Below are positions 22,201 to 31,921 of a stretch of 64,000 bases of DNA, piece by piece (the first letter of the stretch is position 1; every line of letters begins with the position of its first letter). Source of the DNA: Drosophila persimilis (taxonomy: Eukaryota; Arthropoda; Insecta; Diptera; Drosophilidae); the NCBI RefSeq assembly GCF_003286085.1, contig NW_020825329.1:1880626-1944625 (forward strand). The letters run 5' to 3'. The position numbers and the translations under genes are program-made. The notes under the pieces were generated by a model. The model was not told the DNA's origin. It searched no databases and saw only the letters and a program-made list of their open reading frames with translations.

Positions 22201-22381
22201 GTCGTCTCAGTATCGCTGCGTTTGCCCCGGCGCCGGTGGCTGCGCTGTCGGCACTGGCTTCGCCGTCGGCGGCGCTGTCGGAGCTGGCAGTGGAAATGGC
22301 TGATTTGGGGCGATCCCTGGCTGTGACGCCGTGTGGTCCTCGTCGTCGTCGTCCTCTTCTGGCAGTGGATCCGCGTGGCAT
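19202..22381 (-). CDS. gag: Gag-like protein of family A (1059 aa), copy A4
   Basis: The protein is identical to those of copies A1 and A2. The 92-nt leader before the ATG is also shared. The zinc knuckle block lies at about 20094-20269. Confidence 0.9.
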   Translation of the reverse strand: MPRGSTARRGRRRRGPHGVTARDRPKSAISTASSDSAADGEASADSAATGAGANAAILRRQSTDSATWLEALPPISGPAPATITGYVRTTNTDTTITATPATSPIPDLPCPNSWAAIPNLTSQEQFQIGDWVEAVHTQERQQQQQQQNISSSSSGSRRLEALAASAAAAASAKAPQCQAPLCQAKPSLAVPSAPIIPLPTLQHTHTRIDAPYADASCGESRKQQGARESAKRERVTTSYQRRYERALEQPLHEQQPTKDSCSSARSGASSNSNHSHGTNPARSATAAVPNAMHTANTTTTNTMMTYISTQTATSNTKTTTAITSAARRCLLTAMLTGGPPPPPPPEEHQQQQTHQQQQQHQPIATNTANTDDIPSTSAAAARSPLKRVRAEVDDDDDDDDSDDMVVEFDDDDDDDNLDANYASAKRRLRESNQQASKSHIPQIQNHLHHQQSNQQQQQHQRTITQNAPAPAPAPAPAPAPANAPLALPHSPANATSSCGTGTHSSSSGGGVGLLQLPALSMPNARQTRMQQRQHQPTTIIPPPIILPAVPDIMPILDKLQKDPRVGNSSYHTKLISRNGVRIQARDMATRDAIMAILGDGDGNEAMTGHYTHQHKSDRGLRIVVRDLHHSTSTQLIKNQMAELGYYVIFIRAIKGRSDGQQLDQFELEIAPKPDESHHDVLQLTQLGNQLVTVERQAKPVDPAQCHRCQAFGHTRTYCRRSFVCMKCAGAHASTACAKPRADAPKCANCQGAHISAYKGCPAFKAARGRLLSHRVAMQELRRRRSSLLQPLPEQQPPPARTTPAHPGRRQQQQQQAQTPANPWRGQQQQAAWTPLNVSSPGRRRGQQQHQQKQKQQQQQPILTKKQTPAASGPRTGRRRPEQPLSRSQAPQQQQQLQQLQQQPQREQQQRQQQQQQQLANNRSRPKMQPKRQSCEGSCSQALLENTQRMTRLEKRLEAMMSLLTSLIQSQAVTATPAVPVTSENPPTMAAATVVAPAPQPPQKTSGPMPGAIPETDPETDEENDDDEMWTDDDSMDDIKAYARNMRYHLDNQISWNAVY

Positions 22382-23949
22382 AGCTGCGCTGGATTGGCTT
22401 TGGTTGGATTTGGTAATAAATTTTTTCGACCGACGCGAGTGGAGATTTTGTCAAGTCAGATTGATTCACACAGTTTTTTTTTTCGCTTTTTTGGATTTTT
22501 CCAAATATATACCCGCTTTGGGTTGAGGGCTCTCAGTGCTCCATACAGGGGAGGAACTGAGAGGCTGGGGTGTGAGCCGCCAGCAACCAAGCGCGTTGCT
22601 TTATTAATTTCTCTTTGTGGGCAGTATATGTCTTGATTTAGTAGATGTACATTTTTGTTTGTTTTTACAATTTAACTTTAAACGGCACTCAAACACTTTT
22701 TACTGGTACATTTAATGGCACAATAATTTACAAAACATATAAACTGCAGCAACGTTAAACACTTGTAACCTCTTTTTACACTCAGCAGGGGGGGGGGGGG
22801 GGCAAGGAAAAAAGAAAACGAGACAGAGATAAACTTTTCGGCACTTTGACGGAGGGACTAGACCACGAACACGACTCGACTCCACAACGTTCACGACACG
22901 ACTTTTTGTCGTTTGGACAGAGATCCAGACTCGAGACTCGATTCCACGATCGGGGCAAAAGGCTCCAAAAGTATGAATTGTCAAGAGTCAAGTGTGTGTG
23001 TGTGCGGTGAGAGTCAAGAAAGTAAAGTAAAATGGGGCCACGCTCAAAAGTATGCTGTCTCTGCTGTAATTTTCCCTAACTTAAAATTTGATTTGATCCC
23101 CTGTGAGTTTGTCAACTTGATGTTTTGTTGGTTGTTGGTCTTCAGTCCCCTCTACTACCCTTGCCGCCTGCTGAGGGCAGACGACTAGGAATGTATCATG
23201 TACATGTGGGCGGGCAGTTTATAGGGAACGTAGTGGTTTTATGCGAAGACTTGCATATTTGGCTCAATTTAGGCCGTAGTGGTGGGGTGTGGCGGCAACT
23301 GATGCTGATTTGAAAGTCGATTACAAAACCGATAATCAATTGTCAGCACCGTTGCCGCCGAAGTTTTATCACAGATTGCAATAAATTTTTTAGTGGGGTG
23401 TCGGAGAACCGCACTAATTACGATAGTAACAATAAGGGGGGGGAAGAAGGGGTTAAAGAAATGAGATCGAAATGTGCAGAAATGTGCAGTGTTGCAACAC
23501 GTAGTCAGTTGAAGAAATAGATAAAGGGAAAAGGTAAACAATGCAGGTGCTTTGCGTGGAAATACACTAACTAACAAAGAGACAAGCACTTGCAGAAATA
23601 ACAATTCAGGTAAGTAGTAGACTGGAGTGGAGACGACGGAAAAACAGGTAATAAAAGAGATACTACACTGGAACAAAGACGAGACAAAACAGGTACAATT
23701 GATTTACGTTTACAATATTACAATAAACATAACAATTTAAAATAATGTCTATATCTTTTACTATAATTACAGGGAAGACAAGAGGCATCGGCCGGCATAG
23801 CAAAACACAATGCTTGTAAAGACATTGCGTTGCATACCGGCCGACCCTGTCGTCCCCCCTGGTCGTCGAAATTGGCGTCATCCGGAGTCGTCAGAGGTGG
23901 CTGCAATTAGCACCTCGTCGTCGTTGTGGCTGTAGCTGCCCTCTTGGAG

Positions 23950-25070
23950 GACCAGTGGCACTGGTCCGGCCACCAGCTGGGGACCAGGATTGACGGCACA
24001 CATATTACTGTGGCGACACAGGTCCGGCCGCCAAAGTGAAATGGTTGTGAGTGTGTGTGTGCGTCGGCAATTGTGGCCCTGATGTAGAGCGAGTGGCACT
24101 GGTCCGGCCACCAGCTGTGGGCAAAGGTGGACAATGACACACATAACTCGAACGGCACAGGTCCGGCCGCCCAAGTGTAATGGATGTGTGTGTGTGTGTG
24201 TGTCTGAATGGCTGGCGGTGAGTATTTTCAGAGCCCTTTTTTAATCGTATTTGTGGCTGATGGATTTTTCGTTTTCCAGGACGATGGGGCACTCTGAATG
24301 CCATGGCACTGGATCCGGCCACCAGCTAAGGACGATGGCGGACACGACACACATCTACACGAGCGGCACAGGTCCGGCCGCCCAAGTGTAATGGATGTTT
24401 GTGTGTGTGTGTGTCTGAATGGCAGGCGGTGAGTATTTTGAGCGCCCTTTTTAATCGTATGTGTGGCTGATGGATTTTTCCTTTTCCAGGTCCATAGGGC
24501 ACTCTGAATGCCATGGCACTGGATCCGGCTACCAGCTAAGGACGATGGCGGGCACGACACACATCTACACGAACGGCACAGGTCCGGCCGCCCAAGTGTA
24601 ATGAATGTTTGTGTGTGTGTGTGTCTGAATGGCAGGCGGTGAGTATTTTGAGCGCCCTTTTTAATCGTATGTGTGGCTGATGGATTTTTTCTTTTCCAGG
24701 TCCATAGGGCACTCTGAATGCCATGGCACTGGATCCGGCCACCAGCTAAGGACGATGGCGGGCACGACACACATCTACACGAACGGCACAGGTCCGGCCG
24801 CCCAAGTGTAATGGATGTTTGTGTGTGTGTGTGTCTGAATGGCAGGCGGTAAGTATTTTGAGCGCCCTTTTTAATCGTATGTGTGGCTGGTGGATTTTTC
24901 CTTTTCCAGGTCCATAGGGCACTCTGAGTGCCATGGCACTGGATCCGGCCACCAGCTAAGGACGATGGCGGACACGACACACATCTACACGAGCGGCACA
25001 GGTCCGGCCGCCCAAGTGTAATGGATGTTTGTGTGTGTGTGTGTCTGAATGGCAGGCGGTAAGTATTTAA
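23950..25070 (-). repeat. 210-bp tandem repeat array in A5 3' UTR
   Basis: Four regular units and two half units, as in A4. Plus-strand intron-like blocks lie at about 24218-24279, 24429-24489, 24639-24699, 24849-24909 and 25059-25152. Confidence 0.9.
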
Positions 25071-25170
25071 TTGTTTTGATGGCGGCAGCGTCCGTTGTTA
25101 ATTTTTGTTGTGGCATGCGATTGATATGCATTTGTCCTTTAATCCATTGCAGCGGCAGAGATGTGTCCAA

Positions 25171-28100
25171 TTAGTACACAGCGTTCCAGGATATCTGGTT
25201 GTCAAGATGGTACCTCATGTTGCGGGCGTAGGCCTTAATGTCATCCATGGAGTCGTCATCTGTCCACATCTCATCGTCATCATTTTCTTCATCCGTTTCA
25301 GGATCCGTCTCTGGAATGGCGCCTGGCATTGGCCCTGACGTTTTTTGTGGTGGCTGTGGAGCTGGGGCAACCACTGTTGCTGCTGCCATTGTTGGTGGAT
25401 TTTCCGATGTCACTGGAACTGCTGGAGTTGCCGTCACTGCCTGGGATTGGATGAGCGAGGTGAGTAGTGACATCATCGCTTCCAGCCTCTTTTCCAATCG
25501 CGTCATCCTCTGCGTATTCTCCAACAGTGCCTGGCTGCAGGATCCCTCGCAAGATTGGCGTTTCGGCTGCATCTTCGGCCGGGAGCGGTTGTTGGCAAGC
25601 TGCTGCTGCTGCTGCTGCTGTCGCTGTTGTTGTTCGCGCTGCGGCTGCTGTTGCAGCTGCTGTAGCTGCTGCTGCTGTTGTGGTGCCTGGGAACGGCTCA
25701 ATGGCTGCTCTGGACGTCGTCGCCCAGTGCGTGGGCCAGAGGCAGCAGGCGTCTGTTTTTTTGTAAGTATTGGCTGCTGCTGCTGCTGCTTCTGCTTCTG
25801 CTGATGTTGTTGTTGTCCTCTTCGTCGCCCAGGAGAGGAGACATTGAGTGGCGTCCATGCTGCCTGCTGCTGCTGTCCGCGCCAGGGATTGGCTGGCGTT
25901 TGAGCTTGCTGTTGCTGCTGCTGTCGGCGCCCTGGATGTGCTGGTGTTGTTCTTGCTGGTGGTGGCTGCTGCTCTGGCAATGGCTGCAGAAGCGAGCTGC
26001 GCCTGCGACGCAACTCCTGCATGGCCACTCGGTGGGACAGAAGGCGGCCCCTTGCTGCCTTGAATGCCGGACATCCCTTGTAGGCGCTGATGTGGGCGCC
26101 CTGGCAATTGGCGCATTTAGGGGCGTCTGCCCTTGGCTTGGCACATGCCGTGGACGCGTGGGCACCCGCACACTTCATACAGACGAATGAACGCCTGCAG
26201 TAGGTGCGGGTGTGCCCGAATGCCTGACATCTGTGGCACTGGGCTGGGTCCACCGGCTTGGCCTGCCTCTCAACGGTCACCAACTGGTTGCCCAGCTGGG
26301 TTAATTGGAGGACATCGTGGTGGCTTTCATCCGGCTTGGGGGCTATCTCCAACTCGAACTGGTCGAGTTGCTGTCCATCGGATCTCCCTTTAATGGCTCT
26401 AATAAATATAACATAATAACCCAATTCGGCCATCTGATTTTTTATTAGTTGGGTGCTTGTGGAGTGGTGGAGATCTCGCACGACGATCCGTAGCCCACGG
26501 TCACTCTTGTGCTGGTGTGTGTAGTGGCCAGTCATCGCCTCGTTGCCGTCGCCATCGCCCAGGATTGCCATGATGGCATCCCTGGTAGCCATGTCTCGGG
26601 CCTGGATACGGACACCATTGCGGCTGATGAGCTTGGTGTGATAGCTGCTGTTGCCCACCCTCGGGTCCTTCTGCAGCTTGTCCAGAATGGGCATAATGTC
26701 GGGGACAGCTGGCAGAATGATGGGGGGGGGAATAATTGTCGTTGGTTGGTGCTGTCGCTGCTGCATCCGAGTTTGTCTGGCATTGGGCATACTCAGGGCG
26801 GGCAGCTGGAGCAGCCCAACGCCGCCGCCGCTGCTGCTGCTGTGGGTTCCTGTGCCGCAGCTACTAGTTGCATTTGCAGGTGAGTGAGGTAGAGCTAGTG
26901 GGGCATTGGCTGGAGCAGGGGCAGGGGCAGGGGCAGGGGCGGGGGCAGGGGCATTTTGAGTAATTGTCCGCTGATGTTGTTGCTGTTGCTGGTTTGATTG
27001 TTGGTGATGGAGATGGTTTTGAATTTGGGGGATATGGGATTTGCTTGCCTGTTGGTTACTTTCCCGGAGTCGTCGTTTGGCCGATGCATAATTGGCATCC
27101 AAATTGTCGTCGTCGTCATCGTCATCAAACTCAACAACCATATCATCACTGTCATCATCGTCATCATCATCATCCACCTCGGCGCGGACGCGCTTCAGTG
27201 GCGAACGGGCCGCTGCAGCAGAGGTGGATGGGATATCATCGGTATTGGCTGTGTTTGTTGCTATTGGCTGATGTTGTTGTTGTTGTTGATGTGTTTGCTG
27301 CTGCTGATGTTCCTCTGGCGGCGGTGGTGGGGGGGGGTCCGCCTGTTAACATTGCTGTTAACAGGCATCGTCTGGCTGCCGACGTAATTGCAGTTGTCGT
27401 TTTTGTGTTTGATGTCGCTGTTTGTGTGCTGATGTATGTCATCATTGTATTTGTGGTTGTGGTATTGGCTGTGTGCATTGCATTTGGAACCGCTGCTGTG
27501 GCCGATCGAGCGGGGTTTGTGCCATGGCTATGGTTCGAGTTCGAACTCGCTCCCGAACGGGCACTCGAACACGAATCTTTTGTTGGCTGCTGTTCGTGTA
27601 GGGGCTGCTCGAGTGCCCTCTCGTACCGTCGCTGGTACGAGGTCGTTACCCGCTCTCTCTTTGCACTCTCTCTCGCTCCTTGCTGTTTCCGGCTCTCTCC
27701 ACACGAAGCATCGGCATACGGTGCATCGATACGTGTATGTGTGTGTTGGAGTGTGGGAAGCGGAATTATTGGCGCGCTCGGTACCGCTAGGCTTGGCTTG
27801 GCTTGGCATAGCGGTGCTTGACATTGCGGTGCTTTGGCTGACGCCGCTGCCGCTGCCGACGCCGCCAATGCCTCAAGCCGGCGACTACCGCTGCTGCTGC
27901 TGCTGATGTTCTGCTGCTGCTGCTGCTGCTGGCGTTCCTGGGTATGGACCGCCTCCACCCAATCGCCGATCTGGAACTGCTCCTGGCTGGTGAGATTGGG
28001 AATGGCCGCCCAGCTGTTGGGGCAGGGCAGGTCGGGGATGGGGCTTGTGGCCGGAGTGGCGGTGATGGTGGTGTCGGTATTTGTGGTCCTCACATACCCG

Positions 28101-28351
28101 GTAATGGTGGCTGGAGCCGGTCCAGAAATTGGAGGAAGTGCCTCCAACCAGGTGGCGGAGTCGGTGGATTGTCGTCTCAGTATCGCTGCGTTTGCCCCGG
28201 CGCCGGTGGCTGCGCTGTCGGCACTGGCTTCGCCGTCGGCGGCGCTGTCGGAGCTGGCAGTGGAAATGGCTGATTTGGGGCGATCCCTGGCTGTGACGCC
28301 GTGTGGTCCTCGTCGTCGTCGTCCTCTTCTGGCAGTGGATCCGCGTGGCAT
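25171..28351 (-). pseudogene. gag: Family A gag with a +1 frameshift, copy A5
   Basis: Otherwise identical to the 1059-residue Gag. The N-terminal part reads from 28351. At the run coding the poly-Pro stretch (plus-strand G run 27329-27337) there are nine G instead of eight, so the frame shifts. The remaining ~660 residues, with the acidic runs, PRE_C2HC-like region and zinc knuckles, continue in another frame down to 25171. The downstream part could in principle start at an internal Met in the Asp run. A one-base change in a G run is also a common sequencing error, so the break may not be real. Confidence 0.8.
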
Positions 28352-28447
28352 AGCTGCGCTGGATTGGCTTTGGTTGGATTTGGTAATAAATTTTTTCGAC
28401 CGACGCGAGTGGAGATTTTGTTTTTTTTTTTGATGTGAAAACTTGGT

Positions 28448-28468
28448 CAGTTCACTTAGTGTGACCTG
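28448..28468 (-). other. 3'-terminal hairpin shared by families B and D
   Basis: In sense RNA CAGGUCAC and GUGAACUG can pair around the loop ACUAA: seven of eight positions pair, with one G-A mismatch. It sits 16 nt from the tail. Family D has the same stem with a different mismatch. Possible Pol recognition structure; this is inference. Confidence 0.45.
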
Positions 28469-28476
28469 ACGCAATC

Positions 28477-28482
28477 TTTATT
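28477..28482 (-). promoter_or_regulatory. Candidate polyadenylation signal AATAAA, B1
   Basis: AATAAA on the minus strand, about 46 nt upstream of the tail, in ATTAATAAAGATTGCG. The same arrangement is found in D1 (49085-49090). Confidence 0.5.
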
Positions 28483-28650
28483 AATATTCTTATTACTATC
28501 TAGCAACATATAACATTATATCTGACAACATTACAAGTTTTGGCAACATAATTACATAAATATCGATAACATTGTGGTATTTCTTACAATTAATTAAAAA
28601 TTTTTTTTTTCTTGCTTTATTTTAATTTTATTTTAAAATTAAGGTCAGGT

Positions 28651-28760
28651 TAGCCCGCTCGGCCGAGTGGCTGCTGGTCCGGCCACCGAGGATGCGTTGC
28701 CTGTGGATTGGCTCAATCGACCGAGTGGCTGCTGGTCCGGCCACCCGGGATGCGTATGGG
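28651..28760 (+). repeat. GC-rich island with 58-bp repeat in B1 3' UTR
   Basis: Two identical 25-bp blocks containing GGCTGCTGGTCCGGCCACC lie at 28663-28687 and 28721-28745. They are in an otherwise very T-rich 3' UTR. A donor-like GATGTAAGT follows at about 28768, just before the splice-signal array. The island could hold a promoter or a protein-binding site for antisense transcription, but no core promoter element is clear. Confidence 0.5.
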
Positions 28761-28849
28761 TCTGGAGGATGTAAGTTTCGTGAAAGCGATGATGCATTTG
28801 CTTGCTATCTGTAAAAGATATAAAAACTTTTTGTTTTCTGTTTTATTTT

Positions 28850-31250
28850 CAGGTTTTGACTTTTGATGTGCGGAGAATTTGGTAAGTAGTTTGAGTTGTA
28901 TTTTGGCTGAATTTAATTTAATTTTATTTGCAGGTTTATATTTTGTGGGTTTGGTGGTAAATTGTCGGCATTCAAGTTAAGTAATTTTTGTTTTTATATT
29001 TGTTGGCTTTTATTGAATATAATTATTTTATTTTCAAGTTGATTCCCTGGATGTTGTGTTGGGATGTCTTCTGGTTGCTTGCTTAGTTGCTGACGTTTTA
29101 AATTTTGTTTTATTTTCAGGTTTGCTGCAGATTGGGTAAGTGTTTTGAATTGTATTTTGGCTGAATTTAATTTTATTTTATTTGCAGGTTTTTATTTTAT
29201 AGGTTTGGTGGTAAATTGTCGGCATTCAAGTTAAGTAATTTTTGTTTTTATATTTATTGGCTTTTATTGAATATAATTATTTTATTTTCAAGTTGATTCC
29301 CTGGATGTTGCGTTGGGATGTCTTCTGGCTGCTTGCTTAGTTGCTGACATATGTACATTTGTTATGTACATACAGTTAATTTCGTACACCATATGTGTTT
29401 TGTTTATTTAATTGGCAGGTTTTGTCTTCAGCTTTGTAATAATTTGTATGTACCTTTGTGTAGTTTATGTTGTTATATCTGTTGTCTTTTTTTTTTTTTT
29501 TTTGAGGACTTTATTTGTTTTATTTTCAGGTTTGCGGCAGATTTGGTAAGTGTTTTGAATTGTATTTTGACTGATTTTAAATTTTATTTTATTTGCAGGT
29601 TTATATTTTATAGGTTTGGTGGTAGATTGACGGCATTCAAGTTAAGTAATTTTTGTTTTTATATTTGTTGGCTTTTATTGAATATAATTATTTTATTTTC
29701 AAGTTGATTCCCTGGAATGTTGTGTTGGGATGTCTTCTGGTTGCTTGCTTGGTTGCTGACGTTTTAAATTTTGTTTTATTTTCAAGTTTGCTGCAGATTT
29801 GGTAAGTGTTTTGAATTGTATTTTGGCTGAATTTAATTTTATTTTATTTGCAGGTTTATATTTTATAGGTTTGGTGGTAGATTGACGGCATTCAAGTTAA
29901 GTAATTTTTGTTTTTATATTTGTTGGCTTTTATTGAATATAATTATTTTATTTTCAAGTTGATTCCCTGGATGTTATGTTGGGATATCTTCTGGTTGCTT
30001 GCTTGGTTGCTGACGTTTTAAATTTTGTTTTATTTTCAGGTTTGCTGCAGATTGGGTAAGTGTTTTGAATTGTATTTTGGCTGAATTTAATTTTATTTTA
30101 TTTGCAGGTTTTTATTTTATAGGTTTGGTGGTAAATTGTCGGCATTCAAGTTAAGTAATTTTTGTTTTTATATTTATTGGCTTTTATTGAATATAATTAT
30201 TTTATTTTCAAGTTGATTCCCTGGATGTTGCGTTGGGATGTCTTCTGGCTGCTTGCTTAGTTGCTGACATATGTACATTTGTTATGTACATACAGTTAAT
30301 TTCGTACACCATATGTGTTTTGTTTATTTAATTGGCAGGTTTTGTCTTCAGCTTTGTAATAATTTGTATGTACCTTTGTGTAGTTTATGTTGTTATATCT
30401 GTTGTCTTTTTTTTTTTTGAGGACTTTATTTGTTTTATTTTCAGGTTTGCGGCAGATTTGGTAAGTGTTTTGAATTGTATTTTGGCTGAATTTAATTTTA
30501 TTTTATTTGCAGGTTTTTATTTTATAGGTTTGGTGGTAAATTGTCGGCATTCAAGTTAAGTAATTTTTGTTTTTATATTTATTGGCTTTTATTGAATATA
30601 ATTATTTTATTTTCAAGTTGATTCCCTGGATGCTGTGTTGGGATGTCTTCTGGTTGCTTTCTTAGTTGCTGACATTTTAAATTTTGTTTTGTTATCAGGT
30701 TTGCTGCAGATTTGGTAAGCGTTTTGAGTTGTATTTTGGATAAATTTAATTTTATTTTATTTGCAGGTTTTTATTTTGTAGGTTTGGTGGTAAATTGTCG
30801 GCATTCCAGTTAAGTATTTTTTTGTTTTTATATTTGTTGGCTTTTAATGAATATAATTATTTTATTTTCAAGTTAATTCACTGGGTGTTGCGTTGGGATG
30901 ACTTCTGGCTGCTTACTTAGTTGCTGACATACATATGTAAATTTATTATGTACATACAGCTAATTTCGTACACCAATATGTGTTTTATTTATTTAATTGG
31001 CAGGTTTTGTCTTCAGCTTTGTAATAATTTGTATGTAATTTTGTGTAGTTTATGTTGTTATATTTGTTGGCTCTTTTTTTTTTTTAGGACTTTGGTTGTT
31101 TTAGTTTCAGGTTTGCGGCAGATTTGGTAAGTGTTTTAAATTGTATTTTGGCTGAATTTAATTTTATTTTATTTACAGGTTTGGTAATAGAGTGTCATCA
31201 ATCAAGTTAGGTAATTTATGTTGTTATATTTGTTGACTTTTAATGAGTAT
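28850..31250 (-). repeat. T-rich tandem array with splice-like signals, B1 3' UTR
   Basis: Irregular tandem repeat with two spacings, about 252 and about 410 bp; the donor GGTAAGTG recurs near 29136, 29545, 29802, 30055, 30464, 30716 and 31126. On the plus strand each unit reads acceptor (TTTATTTTCAG), a 16-nt exon-like block (29120-29135 in one unit), then donor GTAAGTG. A GGCTGAA motif and acceptor TTTATTTGCAG follow, bounding a 52-nt intron-like block (29136-29187). Longer units insert a block with repeated TATGTACAT and a T run. Confidence 0.75.
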
Positions 31251-31921
31251 AGTGTTTTATTTTCAGGTTTAAAGAAAATTGGTGTGAAAAAGAAAAAGTG
31301 ATTTCAATTGTTTTTACGCCAATTGTAATTTTATTTTATCTGCAGTTTTATTTTTTGCTGGTTTGGTGGTAAGGTGTCAGCAATCAAGGTAAGTAGTTTA
31401 TTGTTATATTTGTTGGCTTTTGATGACTGATGTTTGTTTTATTTTCGCTGGCTGTTGCGCTTGATGTCTGCACCTTGTTTGCGTATTTACTGACATTGTT
31501 TGTTATGTAAATAGTTATTTTGTACGTATGTATGTATGTATGTATGTATGATAGATTTGGTGGGTAGTTTATTGGCTTTTAATGATTTTTTTTTTTTTTT
31601 AATGATTTTAACTTTATTTATTTACATTTCAGGTGGTAAGGTGTCAGTAATCAAGGACCAGCTTAGAATTTGTGGAGCAAAGTTGAGTGATTCCATGTAT
31701 GACGTGAGGGGCCTTCGCCACATTTTGATGCAGCTTTATTCCAATGTAAATGGTTTTTGAAGCGTGTCTCTTCGAAGGGCTGTTGCTCCTGATGTCTACA
31801 AATTGTTTGAGTATTTATTTAAATTAATTTGTTATGTAAATAGTTATTTTATATTTTGTTTTGTTTTCAGGTTTTTCCAAAAAGTCGTGTTATCGTTTGC
31901 ACAATGCCGATGGATCAACAA
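31251..31921. other. Unique part of B1 3' UTR next to pol
   Basis: Noncoding stretch between the repeat array and the pol stop. It contains degenerate repeat pieces, a (GTAT)n run near 31526-31550, and plus-strand splice-like sites such as CAATCAAG|GTAAGT near 31388 and TTTTGTTTTCAG near 31870. No ORF is supported. Confidence 0.6.

Larger units (their letters stand above)
16504..22473 (-). mobile_element. Family A copy A4 (HeT-A-like, full length)
   Basis: 5970 bp between T runs at 16504-16514 and 22474-22483. Gag is at 19202-22381 and the four-unit repeat array at about 17981-19101. The distal part of its 3' UTR (around 16940-17000, GACAGAGATCCAGACTCGAG) differs from A2/A3 (GATAGAGATCTGGACTCGAG) and matches A5. 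The plus-strand G run is 15 bases (16819-16833). Confidence 0.8.
22474..28420 (-). mobile_element. Family A copy A5 (5' end trimmed, joined to B1)
   Basis: About 5947 bp. It ends at 28420 (GAGATTTTG), about 23 bp short of the 5' end of the other A copies, and the T run of element B1 starts immediately. This is the outermost A copy before a different family was added, so small terminal erosion or incomplete reverse transcription explains the loss. The 3' UTR repeat array is at about 23950-25070. Gag carries a frameshift. Confidence 0.8.

Noticed and set aside
1..28420. LTR retrotransposon or endogenous retrovirus origin for the family A period
   Set aside because: The near-identical flanks come from tandem whole elements, not LTRs. 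There is no protease, integrase or RNase H, and the related Pol is of endonuclease/RT non-LTR type.
29351..30559. Plus-strand Phe/Leu-rich short ORFs in the B1 3' UTR
   Set aside because: They arise from T-rich tandem repeats, are interrupted by splice-like sites, and change between repeat units.
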